Origin: Prevotella sp. UBA2456
GTDB taxonomy: Bacteria > Bacteroidota > Bacteroidia > Bacteroidales > Bacteroidaceae
Assembly: GCA_002342415.1 (NCBI GenBank)
Contig: DDPY01000050.1
Location: forward strand, 407-64,406
Direction: 5' to 3'
Length of the DNA: 64,000 nucleotides
A program made the translations under genes and the position numbers. Positions 46,901-55,219 of this stretch are shown piece after piece. The stretch's first letter is position 1. Each line of letters opens with the position of its first letter. Under the pieces are notes generated by a model. The model was not told the origin of the DNA, made no database searches, and saw nothing but the letters and a program-made list of their open reading frames with translations.

Positions 46901-47771
46901 CGTCTTGTTGGTCTTTAGCTTTTGCCTTCCTTCTCTTTCTGAGTTTATTGATAAGATGAGTCAGGTAACCGATGATACCTGCACCGACGGCAATAGGAAT
47001 GGCTGTTCCCCACGGACCTTTCTCATCGGGAGCTTCCGTATCATCCTCAGCACTGGCTGTTATGTCGCCTTCGCTAACTTTTACTTCTTCAACTTCTCCA
47101 GAAATATAAAGATACTGACCGCTTAGTGCACCATCATATTCGCCCCACTTGTATTCTATTACATCTGGGTTATCATAATCTGCAAGGGTTGTACCTGTAA
47201 GAGGCTTACGTATCAGCTTATCCCATTTCAATCCAATATTAACAGAACCATTACTGGCGAAGCCTGCATTGATAAAAAAGCGGATAATACCAGCAGTTTC
47301 GAACCAAGGTTCCTGACTGGCGGACAACACGTAGTCTTTCGTTCCCTTATATCTTGCTCCAGTGCTTTCACTTCCTGTGATTATATCAAAATGAAGGTTT
47401 GTAGGGCTAACTGTCACATTGCCAACAGGCAAGAGTGCGAAATGAGGAGAGCCGCCATAAGTTGCGCGTTCCACCTTACACTTTCCTTTAACAGTAATCG
47501 CCGGCAGGTTAGCAGAATACACAACATCACCATTCTTTCTGGTAACTGTCTGGGCTGGAATGGTTATAATAAATTCATCTTTCGTTGCCCAGAAATGAGC
47601 TTTCCCAGAAAAGCCTCCCCATCCCTCTCCGTCATTCACGTTGAACTCCTTCAGTTTGAAGTCCATATCAATCAGGGCTTTCTTTGAGTCGCCACAGGCC
47701 CATGCAGCTAAGGGCATTAGGAGCACTAATGCCGTCAACAAGGTTTTGAAGTATCGCCTAATTTGAGTCAT
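43932..47771 (-). CDS. Giant single-pass membrane protein A (unknown; paralogue of 50160-54059)
   Basis: 1279 residues, unrecognised. Signal peptide (1-26), beta-rich ectodomain (about 28-250), membrane helix (254-274), a basic stop-transfer stretch (276-286), a very acidic linker (290-308), then about 970 residues that should be cytoplasmic by the positive-inside rule. After the helix the protein aligns with its paralogue almost to the end (EEPDQLEMRFYKDF; CYITEYDPMKH; LASQPRRE; a LRAAIE...LKN.L..EVQ.DK block; TMDRDITYYF at about 1045). The ectodomains do not visibly match. Hydrophobic stretches near 840-880 may contact membrane. No enzymatic motif was recognised; a signalling or effector role is possible. 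Confidence 0.8.
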   Translation of the reverse strand: MTQIRRYFKTLLTALVLLMPLAAWACGDSKKALIDMDFKLKEFNVNDGEGWGGFSGKAHFWATKDEFIITIPAQTVTRKNGDVVYSANLPAITVKGKCKVERATYGGSPHFALLPVGNVTVSPTNLHFDIITGSESTGARYKGTKDYVLSASQEPWFETAGIIRFFINAGFASNGSVNIGLKWDKLIRKPLTGTTLADYDNPDVIEYKWGEYDGALSGQYLYISGEVEEVKVSEGDITASAEDDTEAPDEKGPWGTAIPIAVGAGIIGYLTHLINKLRKRRKAKAKDQQDEDNSDDNDDEDDDDDEEPDQLEMRFYKDFDGTLITGDAAQRVSACIVRHPAKGGEWVDENLTRQIEITSADNYLEVEDDGMVNGWRSCFVSAPQDDNPPEEGVVKFRLSVDRGTYTNRVHFRIEKGEIQFGQENLTIPAQYESVLELPFLVPGFEGENGVTAYITDSEGNKGDYGVDVYWDAQKKHHFARILDNVKDPAKDEGIPGQYLSYTLHVEAKNDRGTHLEGTLPVLRFYMGLAVEFKDKGEIGCYITEYDPMKHRTRPELRIKAGGKQYMSQENQAILTLYDYDISRNTLLKISPIPLRKDGFTVKAKDESKQEFVDKLGLQIEALTDRCDEGRLCLIRSLKGVLDAPNRIDAECIIKVEYQGPNDREPKIYTCTHAIRLASQPRREVQDMNSAEAFMKEDQHTYDRLMHIIESVVQTGQLNRMFPLVKYTEMQLEGYDAAYGYDKRNVNRIRSTYARLVMGDIGGVDEELPPELGIKDELEWWFEAIKQVEKDIGFIGRIVAGVGSWGLSELIFMPVDFAEEIREYVYDKNGDSMLKMFWIGIKNGAFMVLGATGAASTIKAKNLTRQGMREAIQNAKKGFEKPYNTLKGWLFRESAEKSLEATRRASSVAEMRLNAAKNAPRLPGDLNLDKAMATGRANAAEKVKNLRAAIEMAEQNGEWTNVALKNRLILEVQGDKQAMYMLKNASSKYDVVRKELNGTLKSIYEITDAKSIAELSKKYPGRKIRVMNATSSKAEQLASGKTITMDRDITYYFVDENNVTHYLPHEEVVEVYNRNFYETTRRFTSKSNVIADSSASSAEVYGRYAKGKDQTVIQDVLHDNESFGVDWEKLADKSRHGEALTNPTKVGDAMTFKGYDRFQSAEKLLQEAETITNEAERLLVQSKAVNEYMEGLRQMAKEFNNFVKPYDIARYKVNGTSMIPQHMREAVEMVEDMFKAGSTVSIDQIQRAFRSMNYSFYQFADDMGACMKRITTAKSWEIAK

Positions 47772-47783
47772 AGCATAACAGTA

Positions 47784-48230
47784 TTATTCGGTTGCTTTAT
47801 ACATTTTCCATTGACTATGGGGCAATACCAAGAAGAAACCCTGCGTCTGGGTATTCTGTGGTCCCATCTCTCCATGCAATCCCACTTTCTTTGAACCTTG
47901 GGAAATCTGTGCAGGAGTGGCAATAGAGAATTTCAGGACGCCTTTTGTCTCAGCATTCAACTTCTTAACCATATTCTCTGCCTGCGCCCTTGTAACTTTT
48001 GCTGCCTTCGTGACACTGGTACCAGCAGAGTGAGCCTTCGAGCCAGTGGCAGCCCAGTATTCATTATAAGTAACGGGCGTGGTAGTGATGGCATATTGAG
48101 TGCCAACAGGTCGCATACGAACAATCAGATTATACAGTGTTTTCTCACGCTGCTCTTCAGACATACCTTGAGCATTCACTGCTGTAACAATAGCAACAAG
48201 TGCTAATAATGTAATAACTAACTTTTTCAT
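47784..48230 (-). CDS. Small secreted protein with faint formylglycine-enzyme/SUMF1-like pattern
   Basis: 148 residues from the ATG at 48230 (MKKLVITLLALVAIVTAVNA signal peptide). The mature part reads like a shortened SUMF1/GldJ-K-type fold: PVTYNEYWAATG, then VTRAQAENMVKKLN, then FSIATPAQIS, ending GFFLVLPHSQW, in the order of the V-T-yeY..F, VsW.eA..fc.wL, fRLPTEaeW and GFRlv elements. Catalytic cysteines are absent, so any likeness is structural. It lies 12 nt upstream of giant protein A. The sequence AACTATAAAGAT before its start also precedes the neighbouring lipoprotein gene. Confidence 0.65.
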   Translation of the reverse strand: MKKLVITLLALVAIVTAVNAQGMSEEQREKTLYNLIVRMRPVGTQYAITTTPVTYNEYWAATGSKAHSAGTSVTKAAKVTRAQAENMVKKLNAETKGVLKFSIATPAQISQGSKKVGLHGEMGPQNTQTQGFFLVLPHSQWKMYKATE

Positions 48231-48256
48231 AATCTTTATAGTTTTATTTGTTAATA

Positions 48257-48808
48257 TCAATGACGGGGTCTTATAATCCTGACAGGTTTCCTAGCAATAT
48301 TCACGCTATCTGTATCCGTTCTGGTAAGGCCTCTGGAATAAGCCCAATTATCATATCCCCAATGATAACCTGTGTAATTCGGCCGGCTGACGTTATAAAG
48401 GTAAAATGCGACTTTATTTCCATGATCGTAGATATAGCCCGAGAATCTGTTGTCATCAAGGCGATAATCACTAATCTGAATGGAAGTTCCTTCCTCGATG
48501 AATTTCACATGGATATCACCGAGATCTACTCTCCAGTCAATATGGTTGGCCACATAATCCCACGGGGCATCGCTATAGTAATCTACCCAATAGCCAGTTC
48601 CACTCGAAAAGGCATACGGGTCTTTCAAAAAGGTAACCTCCGTATAAGTGGCATCATAGTATCTTCCATCCCACTCCGACGATATATACATGTCACCTTT
48701 CCATGTTCCCTCAAGAGTTCTGGCAATTTCTTCATCATCGCATGAGGTGAGTGAGACCGCCATCAGTCCCAGCATTGCCATCAATAATCGATTAAACTGT
48801 TTCTTCAT
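48257..48808 (-). CDS. Lipocalin-like lipoprotein
   Basis: 183 residues, unrecognised family. Lipobox VSLTSC puts the lipidated Cys near residue 23. The mature part starts LEGTWKGDMY and proceeds through beta strands rich in Tyr/Trp/Asp, as in the small lipocalin-like lipoproteins of Bacteroidota. It lies between the zinc-ribbon membrane protein and the SUMF1-like protein in the leftward arm of the cluster. Confidence 0.7.
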   Translation of the reverse strand: MKKQFNRLLMAMLGLMAVSLTSCDDEEIARTLEGTWKGDMYISSEWDGRYYDATYTEVTFLKDPYAFSSGTGYWVDYYSDAPWDYVANHIDWRVDLGDIHVKFIEEGTSIQISDYRLDDNRFSGYIYDHGNKVAFYLYNVSRPNYTGYHWGYDNWAYSRGLTRTDTDSVNIARKPVRIIRPRH

Positions 48809-48833
48809 ATCTTTATAGTTTTTGGTTTGTTAT

Positions 48834-49370
48834 TCACTTGTCTGGCTCAACGGGTGGCTGATTCATGCCGTTATGATCGTAATAGAGTACGGTTCCGCAG
48901 AGATCACAGTAGTTCTCACCCACTGCTCCTTTGTTATGGCAACATGCACAATCCAGTTCATCACCAACAGCAGCCTTTGCATTATTCCTATGGCGCACTG
49001 ACGGTACAGCCAAGGCCTTTGACAGGAAATACCATGCAAGCCAGATGACCCAGAACGAACAGAGGATCATGCATATCTTCTCATAGACACCCTCATCGTA
49101 ATCATCTACCATATAAATGACACCTAGAACGATAATTGCTGTGATGATACTTCCGATGAGGTATTTGATCAAAAAACGGATAAACGTATGGTGAAACGGC
49201 CCCAGACCTATATTAGGTGAAATACGTCGGTTGACGGGGTAGGTGAACTTGGGGTGCTTGGCAGTACCATTATATCGTGCACCACAATGCGGGCAGAATT
49301 TCTTCCCTAAATGAACACGCTTCCCGCAGTGCCAACAGAACATATTTCCATAACCGATGTATTTATGCAT
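48834..49370 (-). CDS. Membrane protein with zinc ribbons at both ends
   Basis: 178 residues. The N-terminal zinc ribbon (CWHCGKRVHLGKKFCPHCG, about 12-30), two adjacent membrane helices (about 68-88 and 97-117) and a C-terminal second ribbon (CACCHNKGAVGENYCDLCG, about 140-158). Both ribbons would be cytoplasmic. An ATG at residue 10 is an alternative start. It is the first gene of the leftward arm; its -7 box (49394-49401) stands just beyond the start, with the shared operator behind it. Function unknown; zinc ribbons of this kind are usually protein-contact modules. Confidence 0.75.
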   Translation of the reverse strand: MHKYIGYGNMFCWHCGKRVHLGKKFCPHCGARYNGTAKHPKFTYPVNRRISPNIGLGPFHHTFIRFLIKYLIGSIITAIIVLGVIYMVDDYDEGVYEKICMILCSFWVIWLAWYFLSKALAVPSVRHRNNAKAAVGDELDCACCHNKGAVGENYCDLCGTVLYYDHNGMNQPPVEPDK

Positions 49371-49393
49371 AATAACTAGGTTTGTTTATTTTG

Positions 49394-49401
49394 CAAATAT
49401 A
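49394..49401 (-). promoter_or_regulatory. -7 box of the leftward arm of the unknown cluster
   Basis: TATATTTG on the minus strand, 23 nt before the ATG at 49370. No -33 TTTG is present; the first half-site of the operator sits there instead. Confidence 0.7.
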
Positions 49402-49420
49402 GGGAAAAAGTCTGACTACG

Positions 49421-49476
49421 TTACTTACAAAAATCGCAAAAAGACTATCAATTCTTGCATTGTAAGTCGTTTTCAG
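49421..49476. promoter_or_regulatory. Shared three-half-site operator, copy A
   Basis: Half-sites ACTTACAA (in 49421-49430) and ACTATCAA (in 49442-49451) are direct repeats 21 bp apart; an inverted one, TTGTAAGT (49460-49467), follows 18 bp later. The stretch 49428-49473 matches 57025-57070 at 39 of 46 positions. It lies between two divergent promoters and is therefore not transcribed from either. Confidence 0.75.
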
Positions 49477-49486
49477 CCCATCATTA

Positions 49487-49517
49487 TTGCTTTTCTTGGA
49501 TATTAGCGGTAAATTTG
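49487..49517 (+). promoter_or_regulatory. Promoter of the rightward arm of the unknown cluster
   Basis: TTG (49487-49489), 20 bp, TAAATTTG (49510-49517), 24 nt before the ATG at 49542. Confidence 0.75.
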
Positions 49518-49541
49518 CGGAATAACTATAGGATTCACGAT

Positions 49542-50138
49542 ATGAATAAGATTTTTTGTTTTGCAACTATTCTGCTAATGGCTTGCGGTTCTACCCCATC
49601 CCAGCAGATAACTAACGATGCCGCTAATATCGAAGAGGATGCCGTTAAACATCTTCATGCAGTATTAAATAGTGCCAAGGGACACATGATGAGCGCCACA
49701 GAACTGGCTCATCAAGACGGCTATCAAAACAATAGTGTTTTTGTTGTCAATATCCCTACCACGGATGCTGACATTCAACCGTTGTTTGATACGCCCTACA
49801 TCGATGATGCAACAGGTAGCAGAATCGTATTCCATCAAGAGCTCATCGAGGGAGACACGATCCAGCCCATAGGTACTGCCGACCTTCGGACGGTTATACA
49901 TGCCTGGGAGCAGCAAGCACCAGATACCACCATCAACTATCGTGTGCATGCCAGAGGCAATGGCCTTTACACCTTTTATAATATCAAGCACAAAGGTTGT
50001 CATTGTCAGAATCACGACAAGCATCCCGATGGATTTCCAGAATACGCAGAATGCATCGTCTGGATAAAGCCAGGCAGCAAGGATCTCCTCATTACCTGGG
50101 GCTACAAACGCTCAGAACGAACCTATCATGCGGAATAA
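49542..50138 (+). CDS. Lipoprotein with beta module shared by two neighbours
   Basis: 198 residues from the ATG at 49542; lipobox TILLMACG lipidates Cys near residue 14. The mature part shares with the lipoprotein at 54653-55219 an N-terminal pattern (LNS..G..M.A..LA), GSRIVFHQ, and the strand block ARGNGLYTFYN followed by an acidic strand and a PGSKDLLITWG end. A His/Cys-rich insert (HKGCHCQNHDKH) may bind metal. It opens the rightward arm with giant protein B. Family not recognised. Confidence 0.75.
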   Translation: MNKIFCFATILLMACGSTPSQQITNDAANIEEDAVKHLHAVLNSAKGHMMSATELAHQDGYQNNSVFVVNIPTTDADIQPLFDTPYIDDATGSRIVFHQELIEGDTIQPIGTADLRTVIHAWEQQAPDTTINYRVHARGNGLYTFYNIKHKGCHCQNHDKHPDGFPEYAECIVWIKPGSKDLLITWGYKRSERTYHAE

Positions 50139-50159
50139 GAATCAAAACGCCCTATAACT

Positions 50160-53100
50160 ATGAATCAGAAATTACACCTAAGATACTTTGTAGCGATTAT
50201 TGCTCTTTTCTATTTTTCTACTGCTATGGCCCAAGAAAAGGCTCATTGGAAGTTGGTCGATGTAGAGGTTCAGACTCCTCCGACAAAATATGAGTCAAGA
50301 GGAACGATGAGCCCAGACAATAATGTCGAGGTAACTTATCGTCTTAGCCGTGGTTCCATCTACATCCAGAAAAAAGTTGTTGAAAGATGTTTATCAAACT
50401 ATAAAGATGACCCTGTCAAGCAAAAGAATTGGACTTTAGCACACGACCATAAAGGTGAGACCGCTACAGGACAGTTCATCATCAGTGGACTTCCAGAAAA
50501 CATCTATGCTGATAAAGAGGTCGTCTTAAGAGTTTCTTTTACAGCCAACACCAGCTGCCCTCATGGAGATTTATTTGGTATCATAGCACAAATCACAGCT
50601 ATTGACGGCCTCAACAAAGCAAGCGTTAGAGGAAGTTCCAAAATACTTCCAACTTGTAATCAAGAAAAAAACGGGAATATTTCCGTAAGAGATTATACGA
50701 ATGCTATTTTGCGAAAATCTGGTGATTATGGAGAATGGAATGTACCATTTAATATACCTGGCGCACGTATGGATGGAGATCAGACATACCGATATATAGG
50801 AATCGCTCTAGCAAGATCTTCTTGGGTTTCACAGCCCGAAACACCAATTGTATATTTCAAATACAAGTTCATAAAAGGTGAGAAAGCAAAGAACAATGAC
50901 ACCCCTACTGATGAAGACGACACGCCAGAATATATTCCACCCTATGAGGAAGATAACGATGCTTCTGACGAGGAAGGCGTCTGGAAGTATATCATACCGC
51001 CATTTGTTGCAGGTGGTCTGGTAGGCTGGTGGAGAAACCGTAAAAAGAAGAAGAAGCAGAAGGATGATGATCCTGAGCCAGAACCCGAAGAGGAAGAAAA
51101 GGAAGACGAGGAAGATGAAGAACCCGATCAGCTGCAGATGCAGGTATATAAAAACTTTGGCGATACGCTACTTGTTGGTGATAAAGGTCAGCAGGTAAAT
51201 GCCCTTATTGTCCGCAAGCCAAAGAAGGGTCCTGAATATGTGGATGAGAATCTGACTCGCCAGATTCAGATTATGAGCGGAGACGAATATCTGCACGTAG
51301 AGATGGGCGATATAGAAAACGGTTGGAAGACTGCCTACGTATGGGCACCGGAAGCAGAGAACCCGCCTCAGGAGGGTATCGTGAAGTTCGTGTTGGCCAA
51401 CGAAGGTGCCAGCTATACCAACCGCCTGCACTTTAAGATTGAGACTCTGGAGGTAGTCTTTGATCCTGAGCAGACCAACCTGACAATTCCTGCGCGCCAT
51501 GAGAAGGCAGAAGAACTCCCTTTTGCACTGCGAGGGATTGACGACCAGGATGTCGAGGAAATCACAGTAACCATCACAGATCAGAACGGAAATGTTACAT
51601 CAGATTACGGGGCAACTATTGAACCATGTAATAAGAAGGCAAACCTTCCCTATCATGTAATCATCAAGGATCTCCTACTTGACGAGAAAAAAGATCAGGG
51701 TATTCCAGGTAAGTATGCTAACTATATCATCAAGATAGATGCACGCAGCAAAGATGATCTCAAAGTTCATGGTGAGATGCCCCTATTCCGCTTTTATATG
51801 GGATTGGTGCTGGAACTATCTGGAGAAGTGGGTTGTTACATCGAAGAGTATGACTCGATGAAACATGAGTTTAACAGCTGGTTCCGCTGGGAAGACAAAC
51901 AGTATGTGCGGGCTCAGACACATTGTCGGGTTAGGCTTTATGACTATGACGAAAGAAGTCGCAAGCTCTTAGTGACCGATGTGCCACCAGAAGAGGTGAT
52001 TTTTAATGTGGAACCCATTAAGGAAGATGCCAAAGCACAGAGTGGTGAATCCGTCAAAAACATCCTCGATAATATCGGACTTACACTCTTTGGAAAGCCA
52101 ACACCAACAGGAGACGGCTATAACTATATCATGTATTGTAAGAATGGCATTATTACAGCCCCAAATCGTTTCAATGCAAGAGCATCGGTAAAATATGGAA
52201 AGAAGGAATTTGAGCGTAATATATACCTTACTTCCCAACCCAGGCGAACCTCATCTGAGATGGAAGCTGGTATAACCAAGGACAGGGGTCTTGAAGAGAG
52301 GCTCAAATATCTGGATGAGCAAATCACGAGGACTGGTACAACCATGGAATTCCAATCGTTGACGGTTGCCATACAGTTGATGCTGAGATACTATACCGAG
52401 GAGTATGGTCTTGATGAGCGAACTGTAAATGGCATTATTGGGGAATATTCTAAGTACCTTAGAAAACGTCAGATTACCTACAACAGACTGCAAGCCGAGT
52501 CTTATGCAGAGATGAAGGATGCTGAGCGCGAAGCTGGTTTCTGGGATTGGGTAGAAAATCGTAAGAAAGCCTTCGACGAGATGGGATTTGTTGCTCAACT
52601 GGCTCTCGGATTCCTCACATTCGGAGCCGCTGAGATCCTTACTACCTCCGTTAGTATCATGGGCTCTATGAAGGAATACGCTGATAAGGCAGAAGGCGAA
52701 CTTACATGGTCTGGTGTGTTCCTTGTGGGGGCAAAAGAGGCTACGCTTAACTACCTTCAGGATCGTGGTATGGCAGCTATCGGCTCTGTTGCATCGCAGG
52801 TTGGAAAGAAATTCATATCTGTCCGTGCTGGCGGAAAATCTATTGGCGATAGTTTCTCTGAGGCTTGGAAATTCGGTAAGGAGCGTTTCACCCTTAAGAA
52901 TATTTCGAGCCAACTTAAAGATGGCATCAAGGCAGAAGTTAATACGGTAAAGAAATTCAAATCCGTCATCTCTGCTAAGAAGGATATACAGAAGGCAAGT
53001 GAAGAAGCGGCAACATTTGCCAAGGAATTGGTATCGGATGCCAAGCACCGCATCAGTACAGGTGAGAAGAAGCCAAAATACAGACGTGCCTTGGAATATG

Positions 53101-54059
53101 GTGAAAACTGTGCCACCCAGAAAGTGGAAGATCTTCGTGCAGCAGTTGAATTGTCATTCATGAATCCCACACCAGAGAATATCCAATTGAAAAACAAGTT
53201 GGTTATGGAGGTGCAGTCAGACAAACTTGCCATGTTCAAACTGAATCAAGTAGGTGAAGAGTTTGTACCAACCCGAGCCGTTTTCAATGAAACTATCACG
53301 GGAGTGTCCAACAGCGTTGATGATGCAGTGATGAGACGATTATCAGAAATATCAGGAATACCTAAAGATCGTATCTTCCCGATGAATGCATCGTCAAAAC
53401 AGAAACTCGACCTACAGATGGGCAAAAAAGTCACCTTCGACCGTGACATCACCTATTATTATAAAAATGCCAAAGGAGAATGGGTATACTTCGACCAAAA
53501 GGGTACTGAGGCGCTCTATAATTCAGAACTTAGACGATTCTTGAAAGAACCCGACTTGAATGCAACAAAGAAATATGATCATACTGTTATTGAAGACATT
53601 CTTGGGCACAAGGAAAGTTATGGTAAAGACTTAAAGAAGATGATAGATCCAGAGTTCAGGCGCTTACCACTCGATGATCCGAAGAAGGTATCAGATGCTA
53701 TTGTCTTCAAGGCAAAAGAACGCTTCGACACCTGTAGGGAACTGTTAAAACAGGCAGAGAATGCAGCTAACGATACAGAAATGCTAAAAATGCAATCAAA
53801 GGCATTGAGTGAAATGATTGAAGGTTGCCGTCAAGAGGTAAAGACATTCGACTTACTTGTTTCACGCCAAGCTGCCCGTATTGACATTTTAGGCGAAAGC
53901 AAGATTAGTGGACGCCTACATGCTGCTGTAGAGGTACTGAGGAGGATGACAGAAAACCAAACGCCATTCGAGCGTATAGAAGTTGCTCTTGAGACGATAG
54001 GCTATAGTGTTGATAGTCTGGCTGAAGATATAGGTAAGTTGGCAATAAGCATTGGATAA
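50160..54059 (+). CDS. Giant single-pass membrane protein B (unknown; paralogue of 43932-47771)
   Basis: 1299 residues, unrecognised. Signal peptide (1-24), ectodomain (about 26-265, with three or four cysteines that could pair), membrane helix (275-291), basic stop (292-301), acidic Pro/Glu linker (302-321) and about 975 cytoplasmic residues. From EEPDQLQMQVYKNF onward it follows the paralogue, including VDENLTRQIQI, CYIEEYDSMKH, LTSQPRR, the LRAAVE...LKNKL block and TFDRDITYYY (about 1094). The DRDITYY stretch is the longest identical run seen in the C-terminal third. The gene starts 21 nt after the lipoprotein and ends 12 nt before a small membrane protein. Codon use is A+T-rich like the rest of the island. 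Confidence 0.8.
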   Translation: MNQKLHLRYFVAIIALFYFSTAMAQEKAHWKLVDVEVQTPPTKYESRGTMSPDNNVEVTYRLSRGSIYIQKKVVERCLSNYKDDPVKQKNWTLAHDHKGETATGQFIISGLPENIYADKEVVLRVSFTANTSCPHGDLFGIIAQITAIDGLNKASVRGSSKILPTCNQEKNGNISVRDYTNAILRKSGDYGEWNVPFNIPGARMDGDQTYRYIGIALARSSWVSQPETPIVYFKYKFIKGEKAKNNDTPTDEDDTPEYIPPYEEDNDASDEEGVWKYIIPPFVAGGLVGWWRNRKKKKKQKDDDPEPEPEEEEKEDEEDEEPDQLQMQVYKNFGDTLLVGDKGQQVNALIVRKPKKGPEYVDENLTRQIQIMSGDEYLHVEMGDIENGWKTAYVWAPEAENPPQEGIVKFVLANEGASYTNRLHFKIETLEVVFDPEQTNLTIPARHEKAEELPFALRGIDDQDVEEITVTITDQNGNVTSDYGATIEPCNKKANLPYHVIIKDLLLDEKKDQGIPGKYANYIIKIDARSKDDLKVHGEMPLFRFYMGLVLELSGEVGCYIEEYDSMKHEFNSWFRWEDKQYVRAQTHCRVRLYDYDERSRKLLVTDVPPEEVIFNVEPIKEDAKAQSGESVKNILDNIGLTLFGKPTPTGDGYNYIMYCKNGIITAPNRFNARASVKYGKKEFERNIYLTSQPRRTSSEMEAGITKDRGLEERLKYLDEQITRTGTTMEFQSLTVAIQLMLRYYTEEYGLDERTVNGIIGEYSKYLRKRQITYNRLQAESYAEMKDAEREAGFWDWVENRKKAFDEMGFVAQLALGFLTFGAAEILTTSVSIMGSMKEYADKAEGELTWSGVFLVGAKEATLNYLQDRGMAAIGSVASQVGKKFISVRAGGKSIGDSFSEAWKFGKERFTLKNISSQLKDGIKAEVNTVKKFKSVISAKKDIQKASEEAATFAKELVSDAKHRISTGEKKPKYRRALEYGENCATQKVEDLRAAVELSFMNPTPENIQLKNKLVMEVQSDKLAMFKLNQVGEEFVPTRAVFNETITGVSNSVDDAVMRRLSEISGIPKDRIFPMNASSKQKLDLQMGKKVTFDRDITYYYKNAKGEWVYFDQKGTEALYNSELRRFLKEPDLNATKKYDHTVIEDILGHKESYGKDLKKMIDPEFRRLPLDDPKKVSDAIVFKAKERFDTCRELLKQAENAANDTEMLKMQSKALSEMIEGCRQEVKTFDLLVSRQAARIDILGESKISGRLHAAVEVLRRMTENQTPFERIEVALETIGYSVDSLAEDIGKLAISIG

Positions 54060-54071
54060 ATAAGAATAATT

Positions 54072-54674
54072 ATGGAAAATCAAGACAAAGTTCAGTTATG
54101 CCCAGATGGCAAGTATCGTTGGGCCTATGAGGTAAATATGTATCGGAACCCAACCATCTTCTATGTGATAGCAAACATGTTCCTGATCTGCTATCTGGTA
54201 TGCGTTGTGTTATTCTCGGTCATCAATTTCTGCTTGGACGAGGAGGTTCTATCATCCATACTGATGCTGACGGGTGTGTTTTTGTTCCTCTTCCTGATAA
54301 CCATTCCTGCCTATCTGGTGATTGCTGCTATTATGGGAGGAACCTATGCCGCTCTGTTTGTGATGGACGAGAACGGCATTGAGCACCATCAGATGCCCAA
54401 GAAAGTAAAAAAACTGCAGTTGATCAATACCATTGGTGGTTGGATAGGAGCTGCAAAAGGTGATCTCAGCATGGTAGGACTATCGATCTTCTCATCAGGT
54501 GTACAGGTTACCAAAACGGAGTTCAAGCATGTCCGCTCAGTAAAGACAGCCCCTCGCCGCAATCTTATCAAGCTCACAGAGGCATGGTACAGCTGGAACC
54601 ATATCTATGTGGATGACCATGATTACGACTGGGTTTGCCAATACATCAAAGATCACTGCCCAACGGCATCATAA
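54072..54674 (+). CDS. Two-helix membrane protein with PH-like C-terminus
   Basis: 200 residues. Two membrane helices (about 30-55 and 62-90) are followed by a soluble beta-rich domain (ALFVMDENGIEHHQMP through HVRSVKTAPRRNLIKL) resembling bacterial PH domains, usually cytoplasmic. It closes the rightward arm, 12 nt after giant protein B, and overlaps the convergent lipoprotein gene by 22 nt. Function unknown. Confidence 0.7.
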   Translation: MENQDKVQLCPDGKYRWAYEVNMYRNPTIFYVIANMFLICYLVCVVLFSVINFCLDEEVLSSILMLTGVFLFLFLITIPAYLVIAAIMGGTYAALFVMDENGIEHHQMPKKVKKLQLINTIGGWIGAAKGDLSMVGLSIFSSGVQVTKTEFKHVRSVKTAPRRNLIKLTEAWYSWNHIYVDDHDYDWVCQYIKDHCPTAS

Positions 54675-55219
54675 TCTGTAGCAGTTCTAAAGAAAGTCTG
54701 CTGTGTTTCCTGACAGCCACGAGTAACAATAATACTATCAGCACCAGGAAACACATATACTAATCGTCCTTCAAAACGAGCTTCCTCATTATTATATAAG
54801 GTATAGAGGCCTTTTCCGCGAGATTGCACTACATATTGTGCAGTACCCTCCAAACTGTCAGCAGGCATACCCCAATGATTCTCTCGCAAAGCAATGGTTA
54901 CGCTAACACTTGAGCCGTTCTGATGGAACACAATACTACTACCTGTAGAGGAGGAAACATAAAGTTGACCAGTTTTAGGCAACGCGTTTTCATCTGTAAG
55001 CGGCAAATGAATTTCGCAACCAGCCCCTCGCAACTTATCAGCAAAACCAGGCGTCATCTCTGCCAGCTGGTCAGCTGTCATCTTCTGTCCCTCTTCACTA
55101 TTTAAGAGCGTCTCTAGCTCATTCTGCGCATTAACATACGACGGATGACAGGCTGTTAGGATAGTACTAACAACCAATAACATCATGATTAATTCAAGTA
55201 ATTGATAAAAAATCTTCAT
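54653..55219 (-). CDS. Lipoprotein with shared beta module (paralogue of 49542-50138)
   Basis: 188 residues; lipobox TILTAC near residue 24. Shared features with the other lipoprotein: LLNSEEGQKMTADQLAE, TGSSIVFHQ, and SRGKGLYTLYN, then FEGRLVYVFPGADSIIVTRG. The same strand block occurs twice more in the upstream zinc-ribbon protein. The start ATG overlaps that gene's TAA by one base, so they are coupled. No enzyme motif was recognised. Confidence 0.75.
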   Translation of the reverse strand: MKIFYQLLELIMMLLVVSTILTACHPSYVNAQNELETLLNSEEGQKMTADQLAEMTPGFADKLRGAGCEIHLPLTDENALPKTGQLYVSSSTGSSIVFHQNGSSVSVTIALRENHWGMPADSLEGTAQYVVQSRGKGLYTLYNNEEARFEGRLVYVFPGADSIIVTRGCQETQQTFFRTATDYDAVGQ

